Shown here: positions 1-6,387 of the stretch, piece by piece
Position numbering within the stretch: position 1 is the first letter of the stretch
How the letters are laid out: the number at the start of each line of letters is the position of its first letter
Position numbers and translations under genes: made by a program
From: an uncultured Lachnospiraceae bacterium
Lineage (GTDB): Bacteria > Bacillota > Clostridia > Lachnospirales > Lachnospiraceae
Length of the DNA stretch: 9,293 nt
Direction of reading: 5' to 3'
NCBI GenBank assembly: GCA_902803355.1
Contig: CADCPP010000087.1
Location: forward strand, 1 to 9,293
The notes under the pieces: model-generated
Database searches by the model: none
What the model saw: the letters and a program-made list of their open reading frames with translations, nothing else
What the model was told of the DNA's origin: nothing

Positions 1-360
1 CTGCTCTTCCAGCGCATCCTGCAGGCGGTGCCAGGGCAGAAGAAGCGACGCCCTGTCGCTGATCTTCAGATTCTCCGGCGTGATCACAATTCCTTTGGCG
101 CGGACCTCTTCGATCTCTTTCCAGAGGTTTTCCGGGTCCAGCGCCACTCCGTTTCCGAGGATATTGACCACACCGTCCCGAAAGATCCCGGAAGGCAGAA
201 GGTGCAGCGCGAATTTCCCCTTTTCATTGATCACGGTATGACCGGCATTGCCGCCGCCCTGATATCGGACCACGATCTCATGGTCCTCCGTCAGCAGATC
301 GACCATCCGGCCCTTTCCTTCATCGCCCCAGTTGACCCCCACGACGACACTGTTTCCCAT
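1..360 (-). CDS. purA: Adenylosuccinate synthetase, N-terminal 120 residues (partial)
   Basis: PurA joins IMP and aspartate using GTP to make adenylosuccinate, the first committed step from IMP to AMP, in the cytoplasm. Only the first 120 residues are present; the C-terminal part (the family is usually about 420-430 residues) lies beyond the left edge. The start is followed by VVVGVNWGDEGKG (residues 5-17), the phosphate-binding loop with the catalytic Asp13. Next come YQGGGNAGHT (33-42), which holds the catalytic His41, and the conserved LHLLPSGIF (52-60) and ILGNGVAL (67-74). An AAGGAG Shine-Dalgarno site lies 5 nt before the ATG. The N-terminal wording differs from the Escherichia coli form ('GTQWGDEGKGK') and resembles the version I associate with Clostridia. 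It is the last gene of the visible minus-strand block, 122 bp after purC, so it may also have its own control. Identity is very secure; the lineage remark is recollection of the family. Confidence 0.96.
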   Translation of the reverse strand, partial: MGNSVVVGVNWGDEGKGRMVDLLTEDHEIVVRYQGGGNAGHTVINEKGKFALHLLPSGIFRDGVVNILGNGVALDPENLWKEIEEVRAKGIVITPENLKISDRASLLLPWHRLQDALEEQ

Positions 361-482
361 TTTTTCTCCTTTTCGGCACCGGTTCTGCCGCGTTTTTATG
401 TTTCGTGTATCTTCTGTTCCCATCTGTTTTTTCCTGCCCCATCCGGGATCCTTGTCGGATAACTCCCGCTGAAGCAGGAGCT
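361..482 (-). other. purC-purA intergenic gap, 122 bp
   Basis: This is the longest gap in the minus-strand block. It holds a hairpin just after the purC stop (463-480), a weak GGATCC-centred dyad near 447-452, and the purA Shine-Dalgarno site next to position 360. On the minus strand it is purine-rich. I saw no convincing -35/-10 pair and no full PurR box (the Bacillus consensus contains CCGAACWWT; the nearest match, ACGAAACAT, carries an extra base). A lysine/arginine-rich reading frame that starts in the gap and runs into purA has no supporting ribosome site, and I do not call it a gene. Confidence 0.6.
463..480 (-). other. Hairpin directly after purC stop codon
   Basis: On the minus strand, arms CTCCTGC and GCGGGAG form a 7-bp stem (one G-U pair) around a TTCA tetraloop, starting 2 nt after the purC TGA. 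The sequence after it is TTATCC, with no U-tract, so it is not a standard intrinsic terminator. It is more likely a 3'-end stabilising or processing structure that lets purA be expressed at a different level from purC. The function is inferred. Confidence 0.4.
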
Positions 483-1205
483 TCAGAAGCCTGTATCCTT
501 TGCTTCCAGTCGTCCCATAATCTCCTGATAGGCTTCTTCCACGCCGCCCAGATCCTGGCGAAAGCGGTCTTTATCCAGCTTCTTTCCGGTCGCGGCGTCC
601 CACAGACGGCAGGTGTCCGGGCTGATCTCATCTGCCAGGATGATGCTGCCGTCCTCAAGGCGGCCGAACTCCAGCTTAAAGTCCACCAGCGTGACGCCGC
701 AGGACTTCCAGAACGCGCCGAGCACTTCATTGACCTTCATGGCATATGTCCGGATCAGCTCCAGCTCCTCCCGCGTGGCCAGCTTCATGGCCAGGACGTG
801 CGAATCGCAGATGAGCGGGTCGTTCAGGGCGTCGTTCTTATAGGAATATTCCACCGTCGGCTCGTCGAATACGACGCCCTCCGGAAAGCCGTAGCGTTTG
901 CAGAAGGATCCGGTCGAGATATTCCGCACGATCACCTCGAGCGGCACGATCTCCACCTTTTTAACCAGCGTCTCCCGCTCGCTCAGCTCTTCCACAAAAT
1001 GAGTAGGCACGCCGGCTTTCTCCAGTCTTGCCATCAGGCGGTTGCTCATCTGATTGTTGATCACGCCCTTGCCGGCGATCGTCCCCTTTTTCAGGCCGTT
1101 GAACGCAGTCGCGTCATCCTTGTAGGAGACGATGAGCAGCGCCGGATCGTCCGTCGCGAAGACCTTCTTGGCCTTGCCCTCATAAAGCTGTTCTCTTTTT
1201 TCCAT
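483..1205 (-). CDS. purC: Phosphoribosylaminoimidazole-succinocarboxamide (SAICAR) synthase
   Basis: PurC condenses CAIR with aspartate using ATP to give SAICAR in de novo purine synthesis. At 240 residues it is complete and typical for the bacterial single-domain enzyme. Family signatures run in order: LYEGKAKKVF (residues 7-16) at the N-terminal nucleotide-binding lobe, SYKDDATAFN (27-36), the signature VPLEVIVRNISTGSF (87-101), LVDFKLEFG (173-181) and ADEISPDTCRLWD (191-203), which contributes substrate and metal contacts. The ATG is preceded by a purine-rich GGAAAGGAAAG region that begins just after the upstream glutamine synthetase stop. With only 18 bp between the two genes they are almost certainly cotranscribed and probably translationally linked. 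Unlike PyrG, GuaA and PurF, this enzyme takes nitrogen from aspartate, not glutamine. No missing key residues were noticed. Confidence 0.97.
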   Translation of the reverse strand: MEKREQLYEGKAKKVFATDDPALLIVSYKDDATAFNGLKKGTIAGKGVINNQMSNRLMARLEKAGVPTHFVEELSERETLVKKVEIVPLEVIVRNISTGSFCKRYGFPEGVVFDEPTVEYSYKNDALNDPLICDSHVLAMKLATREELELIRTYAMKVNEVLGAFWKSCGVTLVDFKLEFGRLEDGSIILADEISPDTCRLWDAATGKKLDKDRFRQDLGGVEEAYQEIMGRLEAKDTGF

Positions 1206-1223
1206 CAGCTTCTTTCCTTTCCG

Positions 1224-3287
1224 TTAAATAGAAAAGAGCAGTTCCGTGTAGTCCGGATACGGCCAGAAACGGCTGTCGATGATCTTTTCCAGGCTGTCGA
1301 TCACACTGCGGCAGGTCCGCATATCCGCGGTCAGCACCTCGCTGCAGAGGGAAAGCTTCTCTCCTTCATCCGCGCAGGCATCCAGCCTTCTGATATCCGC
1401 TTCCAGCTGCTGCGTTGCCTCAAGCAGCTTTCCGCCCAGCTCGCCGGCCTCATCGGCCAGCTTCTGCTCGAAGGCATAGCGCAGAGTCAGGGAATTCAGA
1501 TATGCCTCCACGGCGCCCAGGATGCCCTTCCGGATCATTTCGTCCAGCGTCCTTGCCTCAATGGTGATCACGCTGCAGTATTTTTCTCTGCGGATCTCGT
1601 TGCGGGACTCGATCTCCTTGCGGGTGTAGATGCCGTTCTCCGTGAGCAGGCGGATGTTCTTTTCGGAGGCATATTCCGGGATGGTCTCGGCCGTGTTCCG
1701 CAGATTCTTCAGCCCGCGGCGCTTTGCCTCTTCGATCCAGGCCTCGTCGTATCCGTTGCCGTTGAAGACGATCCTTCTGTGCTCCTTCAGCATCTTCCGG
1801 ATCAGTGCCGTCAGAGCTTCCTTTGTGTTTCCGGCAGCCTCCAGCTCATCTGCGGCTTCCTTCAATTCCTGCGCCATGATCGTGTTCAGATAGGCGGCGG
1901 GAGAAGCGATGGACTGGCTGGAGCCGATCATCCGGAACTCAAATTTGTTGCCGGTAAAGGCAAGCGGCGAGGTGCGGTTGCGGTCCGTATTGTCCCGGCC
2001 GATCTGCAGATGCACATCCTTGCCGACAGCCAGGGCGTCATCATACGCGCCGTCATAGGTCTCCTCGCGGATGATGGCATCCACCACCTTCTCCAGATCG
2101 CTGCCGATGAAGACGGAAATGATGGCCGGCGGTGCCTCCTGCCCTCCCAGACGGTTGTCATTGCCGGCATAGGCGGCCGAGCTGCGCAGCAGCTCCGAAT
2201 ATTCGTCCACACCCTTCAGAAATGCCGCAAGGAACAGCAAAAAGCGTGTGTTTTCCGCAGGCGTTTTGCCCGGGGAGAACAGGTTCTCGCCGCCGTCGGT
2301 GGAAATGGACCAGTTCACATGCTTGCCGGAGCCGTTGATCCCGGCGAAGGGCTTTTCATTCAGCAGGCAGACCAGATCGTGCCGCTCCGCAACACGCTTC
2401 ATGATCTCCATGGTCAGCTGGTTCTGGTCGTTGGCCATGTTCGCAGGGCCGAAGAAGGGCGCCATCTCGTACTGCGCCGGAGCCACTTCATTGTGTTCCG
2501 TTTTGGCGCAGATGCCGAGCTTCCAGAGCTCATCGTTCAGGTCCTGCATGAAGGCCGTGATCTCCGGCCGGATAGCTCCGTAGTAGTGATCATCCAGCTC
2601 CTGCTTTTTCGGCGCGTCCGCGCCGAAGAGGGTGCGGCCGCAGAGCCGGAGGTCTTCGCGCTGCAGGAACAGGTCCTTGCGGATCAGAAAATATTCCTGC
2701 TCGGCGCCGATATTCGTGGTCACACGCTTCGTCTCGTTATCGCCCAGAAGACGCAGCACCCGCACGGCTTCGCGGTCCAGCGCCTCGCTGGAGCGCAGCA
2801 GCGGGGTCTTCTTATCCAGCACCTCGCCGGCATAGGAGCAGAATATCGTCGGGATGCAGAGCACCTTGTCCTTGATGAATGCATAGGAGGTGGGATCCCA
2901 GGCGCTGTAGCCTCGCGCCTCGAAGGTGGAACGCAGCCCGCCGGAGGGGAAGGATGACGCATCCGGCTCGCCCTTGATCAGTTCCTTGCTGGAAAATTCC
3001 ATCCGGAAGCCGTCCCGGCCATCCGGGATCAGGAAGCCTTCGTGCTTTTCCGCGGTCTCGCCGGTCAGCGGCTGGAACCAGTGCGTATAATGTGTCGCGC
3101 CCTGCTCAAGCGCCCACCGTTTCATTCCGTCAGCGATATCCGCCGCGATCTTTTCCGGCAGTACGCTGCGGTTTTTGACGCTTTCCTGCCAGGCCTTCAG
3201 CGACGTTTCCGGGATATAATCCCGCATGGTGCCTTCATTGAAGACCAGTGACCCGAAATACTCACCTGCGTTTTTCCTGTTGTTCAT
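1224..3287 (-). CDS. glnN: Glutamine synthetase, type III
   Basis: The enzyme makes glutamine from glutamate, ammonia and ATP in the cytoplasm. At 687 residues it is close to the usual length of the type III family (about 700-730), far longer than type I GlnA (about 440-470), and it forms large oligomers in characterised relatives. Visible signatures include the N-terminal type III region YFGSLVFNEGTMRDY (10-24), the metal-binding E-x-E in GAEQEYF (194-200), TEHNEVAPAQYE (263-274), NGSGKHVNWS (318-327) for ATP/glutamate binding, and RDNTDRNRTSPLAF (431-444) followed by GNKFEFR. The C-terminal 150 residues are helix-rich. An AGGAGG Shine-Dalgarno site lies 5 nt before the ATG. It sits between purF and purC and probably supplies glutamine to the amidotransferases encoded upstream. 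The 96-bp gap before it carries a dyad and a plausible internal promoter, so it may be tuned independently. The symbol follows usage for type III enzymes; some databases write glnA. Confidence 0.96.
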   Translation of the reverse strand: MNNRKNAGEYFGSLVFNEGTMRDYIPETSLKAWQESVKNRSVLPEKIAADIADGMKRWALEQGATHYTHWFQPLTGETAEKHEGFLIPDGRDGFRMEFSSKELIKGEPDASSFPSGGLRSTFEARGYSAWDPTSYAFIKDKVLCIPTIFCSYAGEVLDKKTPLLRSSEALDREAVRVLRLLGDNETKRVTTNIGAEQEYFLIRKDLFLQREDLRLCGRTLFGADAPKKQELDDHYYGAIRPEITAFMQDLNDELWKLGICAKTEHNEVAPAQYEMAPFFGPANMANDQNQLTMEIMKRVAERHDLVCLLNEKPFAGINGSGKHVNWSISTDGGENLFSPGKTPAENTRFLLFLAAFLKGVDEYSELLRSSAAYAGNDNRLGGQEAPPAIISVFIGSDLEKVVDAIIREETYDGAYDDALAVGKDVHLQIGRDNTDRNRTSPLAFTGNKFEFRMIGSSQSIASPAAYLNTIMAQELKEAADELEAAGNTKEALTALIRKMLKEHRRIVFNGNGYDEAWIEEAKRRGLKNLRNTAETIPEYASEKNIRLLTENGIYTRKEIESRNEIRREKYCSVITIEARTLDEMIRKGILGAVEAYLNSLTLRYAFEQKLADEAGELGGKLLEATQQLEADIRRLDACADEGEKLSLCSEVLTADMRTCRSVIDSLEKIIDSRFWPYPDYTELLFSI

Positions 3288-3292
3288 GGCAT

Positions 3293-3298
3293 CCTCCT
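3293..3298 (-). promoter_or_regulatory. Ribosome binding site of glutamine synthetase
   Basis: A full AGGAGG on the minus strand, 5 nt upstream of the ATG at 3287, fixes the start of the type III glutamine synthetase. It is the strongest Shine-Dalgarno match in the minus-strand block, which fits a protein needed in large amounts. Confidence 0.8.
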
Positions 3299-3311
3299 GT
3301 TTTTGATGATT

Positions 3312-3340
3312 ATTCTTAACAGCGCATAAGCGTCTGTTAA
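3312..3340 (-). promoter_or_regulatory. Candidate internal promoter for glutamine synthetase
   Basis: On the minus strand, TTAACA (3335-3340, 5 of 6 to TTGACA) is separated by exactly 17 bp from AAGAAT (3312-3317, 4 of 6 to TATAAT). The predicted start near 3305 would give a leader of under 20 nt containing the AGGAGG site. The -35 box lies inside one arm of the dyad at 3316-3340, and the -10 box touches the other arm. The match is moderate and unproven. An internal promoter would let glutamine synthetase and the downstream purC-purA genes be made without pyrG-guaA-purF. Confidence 0.4.
3316..3340. promoter_or_regulatory. 25-bp dyad in purF-glutamine synthetase gap
   Basis: TTAACAG (3316-3322) and CTGTTAA (3334-3340) are perfect inverted arms. 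Inside, CGC/GCG adds 3 bp around an ATAA loop with one unpaired base. On the plus strand it is followed by TTTCTTTTTC, so it resembles an intrinsic terminator for antisense transcription. On the minus (coding) strand GAATAATC follows, so it is not a terminator for the operon. It could instead be an operator, because it spans the candidate promoter. The half-sites have TAACA before TGTTA, the reverse of the GlnR/TnrA box order (TGTNA-N7-TNACA). Confidence 0.5.
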
Positions 3341-3356
3341 TTTCTTTTTCATAGGC

Positions 3357-3381
3357 TCCGGATCTGCAGCCGCAGTCCGGA
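3357..3381 (-). other. GC-rich hairpin at 3' end of purF
   Basis: TCCGGA (3357-3362) pairs with TCCGGA (3376-3381), and CTGC (3364-3367) pairs with GCAG (3372-3375) around an AGCC loop (plus-strand letters). One base, position 3363, is bulged. The 10-bp stem starts 2 nt after the purF stop codon. No U-tract follows on the minus strand, so a role in mRNA 3'-end protection or processing is more likely than termination. The structure is clear by eye; the role is inference. Confidence 0.5.
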
Positions 3382-3383
3382 CG

Positions 3384-4793
3384 TTATTTCTCCGAGATCC
3401 GGTTCTCAAAGCGTTTCTTCACATTGCCCTCGGGGATCTTCGTAGGATAGTTTCCGTCAAAGCATGCGCTGCAGAATCCCTGCCCCTGTGAAAGCTCACA
3501 TAAGGACTCTGCCGGCAGATAGCCAAGCGAATCCGCCCCGATCAGCGCCGCGATCTCGGAAATGCTGTGGCGGCAGGCGATCAGATTGTCCTGCGAATCG
3601 ATATCCGTCCCGTAATAGCAGGGATAGAGAAAGGGCGGCGCAGTGATCCGCATATGGACCTCCTTCGCCCCGGCGTCCCGGATCAGACTGACCAGCCTGC
3701 GGCTGGTCGTTCCGCGGACGATGGAATCGTCGATCAAAACGACCCGTTTGTCCCGGATCACATCTTCGATCGCGGCCAGCTTGATCCGGACCTGATCGCC
3801 CCGATGATCCGGCGCAATGAAGGTCCGGCCGATGTATTTGTTTTTGATCAGGCCGATCCCGTACGGAATACCGGACGCACTGCTGTAGCCGACGGCGGCA
3901 TCGAGTCCTGAATCCGGGACGCCGACAACGATATCCGCGTCCACGGGATGGATCTTCGCCAGCGTTTTTCCGGCTCTCTGCCTGGCTTCATGGACCGATA
4001 CCCCATCGATCACGGAATCCGGCCGCGCAAAATAGATATACTCAAAGATGCAGAATTTTTTCTCCCGCGTGCCGCAGTGTTCTCTGCGCGAGGCCACGCC
4101 GTCCTTGCTGAACACAAGGATCTCTCCCGGCTCCACGTCGCGGATGAAGCTGGCCCCCACCGCTTTGACCGCGCAGCTTTCGGAAGCAATGATATAGGTC
4201 CCGTCATCGGTCTTTCCGAAGCACAGAGGCCGGAAGCCGAACGGATCCCGCACGCAGATCAGCTTCTGCGGGGACATAAGGACCAGGGAATACGCGCCAT
4301 CCAGGGTATCCATGGCGCGGCTGACCGCCTCCTCGATCGAGCCTGCGGTGAGCCGCTCCCGGGTGATCATATAGGCGATGATCTCGGTGTCGCTGGAGGT
4401 ATGGAAGATGGCGCCGGAAAGCTCCAGCTGCGAGCGCAGCGCTGCCGCATTGGCCAGATTGCCGTTGTGCGCGAGCGCCATTCTTCCCTTCTGATGATTG
4501 ACCACAACCGGCTGGCAGTTGCTGCGATTCGCCGCGCCCGTAGTGCCGTAGCGCGTATGACCCACGGCCATGGTCCCCTTGGGAAAAGAGGCCATCACAC
4601 TGTCGGTGAAGACCTCGCCGACCAGCCCGATATCCTTATACGAGGTGAAGACCCCGTCATCATTGACGACGATCCCGCAGCTTTCCTGCCCCCTGTGCTG
4701 AAGGGAATACAGGCCGTAATACGCGGTGCCGGCAATATCCGCCGGCTGCGGTGACAGGACTCCGAAAACACCGCATTCTTCATGTACGCTCAT
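3384..4793 (-). CDS. purF: Amidophosphoribosyltransferase, iron-sulfur type
   Basis: PurF moves the amide nitrogen of glutamine onto PRPP to give phosphoribosylamine, the first step of de novo purine synthesis. It has 469 residues in the usual two domains. The N-terminal class II glutaminase domain should be matured by removing a six-residue propeptide to expose catalytic Cys7 (MSVHEE|CGVFG). It also has LQHRGQES (31-38), HTRYGTTG (79-86), AHNGNL (108-113) and SDTE (134-137). The C-terminal phosphoribosyltransferase domain has the PRPP motif VLIDDSIVRGTTS (352-364). Cys248, Cys392, Cys441 and Cys444 match the four 4Fe-4S ligands of the Bacillus subtilis enzyme, so an oxygen-sensitive cluster is expected. 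A GGGAG site precedes the ATG. GuaA lies 55 bp upstream, and a hairpin lies just after the stop. Feedback inhibition by purine nucleotides is known for the family and is not shown here. Confidence 0.97.
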   Translation of the reverse strand: MSVHEECGVFGVLSPQPADIAGTAYYGLYSLQHRGQESCGIVVNDDGVFTSYKDIGLVGEVFTDSVMASFPKGTMAVGHTRYGTTGAANRSNCQPVVVNHQKGRMALAHNGNLANAAALRSQLELSGAIFHTSSDTEIIAYMITRERLTAGSIEEAVSRAMDTLDGAYSLVLMSPQKLICVRDPFGFRPLCFGKTDDGTYIIASESCAVKAVGASFIRDVEPGEILVFSKDGVASRREHCGTREKKFCIFEYIYFARPDSVIDGVSVHEARQRAGKTLAKIHPVDADIVVGVPDSGLDAAVGYSSASGIPYGIGLIKNKYIGRTFIAPDHRGDQVRIKLAAIEDVIRDKRVVLIDDSIVRGTTSRRLVSLIRDAGAKEVHMRITAPPFLYPCYYGTDIDSQDNLIACRHSISEIAALIGADSLGYLPAESLCELSQGQGFCSACFDGNYPTKIPEGNVKKRFENRISEK

Positions 4794-4848
4794 TCCGATC
4801 TCTCCCTTCGTCTGAATATCTTCTGTCTCTGCGCTGCCCTGCTCTCTC

Positions 4849-6387
4849 TTACTCCATCTCCACCGTAGCGGGCGGCTTGGATGAGATATCGTAGACGACG
4901 CGGTTTACGCCGCTTACTTCATTGATGATCCGGCGGGACGCTTCCTCCAGAGCCTCGTAAGGGATCCGCGCAAAATCCGCCGTCATGAAATCATCGGTGC
5001 AGACGGCGCGGAGGGCGACCGTTCTGCTGTAGGTGCGGGCATCCCCCATGACGCCGACCGTCCGCATGTCCGTGAGTACGGCAAAGTACTGGTCGATCCT
5101 GCCGGCAAGGCCGAACTTCGCGATCACCTCGCGGAAGAGGGCATCGGCTTCCCGCACGGTCTCCAGCTTTTCCTCTGTTACCTCGCCGATCACGCGGATC
5201 CCCAGGCCAGGGCCTGGGAAGGGCTGCCGGGACACGATCTCTTCCGGCACGCCGAGCTGCCGCCCGAGCGCGCGCACCTCGTCCTTGAACAGCATGCGCA
5301 GCGGCTCGATGATCTCCGTAAAGCCGATCTCCTCCGGCAGGCCGCCCACATTGTGGTGGCTTTTGATGACCTGTCCGCCGGTCTGCCCGGATTCGATGAT
5401 ATCCGGGTAGATGGTCCCCTGTGCCAGAAAGTCCGCACCACCGATCGCGGCTGCTTCTTCCTTAAACACGTTGATGAATTCGCGTCCGATGATATGCCGC
5501 TTTTCCTCCGGCTCGCTTACGCCGGAAAGCGCTCGCAGGAAGCGGTCTTTCGCGTCCGCCATGTGAAAATCCATGTCCAGCGAACCGAAATAGCGGCAGA
5601 TAGTCTCGCTTTCATTTTTCCGCATGAGGCCGTGGTCCACATAGACACAGGAGAGCTGTCTGCCGATCGCCCGGGAAAGCAGCACTGAAGCCACGCTGGA
5701 ATCCACACCTCCCGAGAGCGCGAGGAGCACACGCTTATCGCCCACCTTCTCCCGGATCTGCCGGATCGTCCTTTCGGAGAAGTCCGAAAGATCCCAGTCT
5801 CCGGCGGCGCCGCAGATCTCCATAAGGAAATTCCGCAGGATCTGCGCGCCGTATTCGGTATGCCGCACCTCCGGATGAAACTGCAGGCCGTACAGGCGGC
5901 GCGAAGGCGCCTGAAAGCCTGCCGCGGGGCAGTGCTCCGTTTGCGCGCAGACGGAAAAGCCCTTCGGAAGAGCGCTCACATAATCGCCGTGGCTCATCCA
6001 GGTGACCGATCTTCCGGGCACGCCTGAAAAGAGCGGGCAGCCCTCTGAAAATATGGTCTCCGTGCGGCCGTATTCCCGCGCGCCTTCACTCTCCGCCGCT
6101 TCTACTTTGCCGCCCAGCTCCTTCACCATCAGCTGCGCACCGTAGCAGATGCCGAGCACGGGAACGCCCAGCGAAAAGATCCTCTCGTCCGTATACGGCG
6201 CTCCGACGGCGTAAACGCTGTCCGGTCCTCCGGAAAGTACGATCCCCAGCGGGTTCTTCGCCGCGATCTCCGAAAGCGGCGTTTTCCAGGGCAGCACTTC
6301 GCAGTACACATGATTCTCCCTGATCCTGCGGGCGATCAGCTGGCTGTACTGCCCGCCGAAATCGATCACGATCACCGTCTGGTACAT
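4849..6387 (-). CDS. guaA: GMP synthase (glutamine-hydrolysing)
   Basis: GuaA converts XMP to GMP, using ATP to adenylylate XMP and glutamine as the nitrogen donor. The protein has 512 residues, a normal full length, with both activities in one chain. The N-terminal class I amidotransferase domain has VIVIDFGGQYSQLIARRIR (5-23), nucleophile Cys81 in GICYG, and His171/Glu173 in GLQFHPEV. The ATP pyrophosphatase domain has the PP-loop SGGVDSS (225-231). The C-terminal dimerisation and XMP-binding domain has RQPFPGPGLGIRVIGE (387-402) and ends with KPPATVEME. The start at 6387 was chosen because AAGGAG lies 9 nt upstream and the translation matches the family N-terminus. Another ATG at 6394 is out of frame and only 2 nt from that site. 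The start lies within the last codons of pyrG (16-bp overlap), so coupled translation is likely. Confidence 0.97.
   Translation of the reverse strand: MYQTVIVIDFGGQYSQLIARRIRENHVYCEVLPWKTPLSEIAAKNPLGIVLSGGPDSVYAVGAPYTDERIFSLGVPVLGICYGAQLMVKELGGKVEAAESEGAREYGRTETIFSEGCPLFSGVPGRSVTWMSHGDYVSALPKGFSVCAQTEHCPAAGFQAPSRRLYGLQFHPEVRHTEYGAQILRNFLMEICGAAGDWDLSDFSERTIRQIREKVGDKRVLLALSGGVDSSVASVLLSRAIGRQLSCVYVDHGLMRKNESETICRYFGSLDMDFHMADAKDRFLRALSGVSEPEEKRHIIGREFINVFKEEAAAIGGADFLAQGTIYPDIIESGQTGGQVIKSHHNVGGLPEEIGFTEIIEPLRMLFKDEVRALGRQLGVPEEIVSRQPFPGPGLGIRVIGEVTEEKLETVREADALFREVIAKFGLAGRIDQYFAVLTDMRTVGVMGDARTYSRTVALRAVCTDDFMTADFARIPYEALEEASRRIINEVSGVNRVVYDISSKPPATVEME

Noticed and set aside
320..443. Short Lys/Arg-rich peptide frame starting in the purC-purA gap and ending inside purA
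   Set aside because: There is no Shine-Dalgarno site at its ATG, it overlaps the purA start in another frame, and its basic composition follows from A/G-rich leader DNA.
361..482. PurR box or purine riboswitch before purA
   Set aside because: No CCGAACWWT-type box pair was found. The gap also lacks the recognisable loop sequences and a terminator expected of a guanine/adenine riboswitch.
405..2957. Very long plus-strand open frame (850 codons) opposite purC and glutamine synthetase
   Set aside because: It lies entirely antisense to two clearly conserved enzymes and its translation resembles no family I know. Long antisense frames are a common by-product of GC-rich codon use. I would revisit it only with ribosome profiling or proteomic evidence.
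3316..3340. GlnR/TnrA binding site upstream of glutamine synthetase
   Set aside because: The consensus is TGTNA-N7-TNACA. Here the half-sites occur in the reverse order (TAACA first, TGTTA second) with a different spacing.
3948..4754. 268-codon plus-strand frame opposite purF
   Set aside because: It is antisense to the conserved purF gene, with low-complexity Arg/Ala/Asp-rich translation and no recognisable domain.
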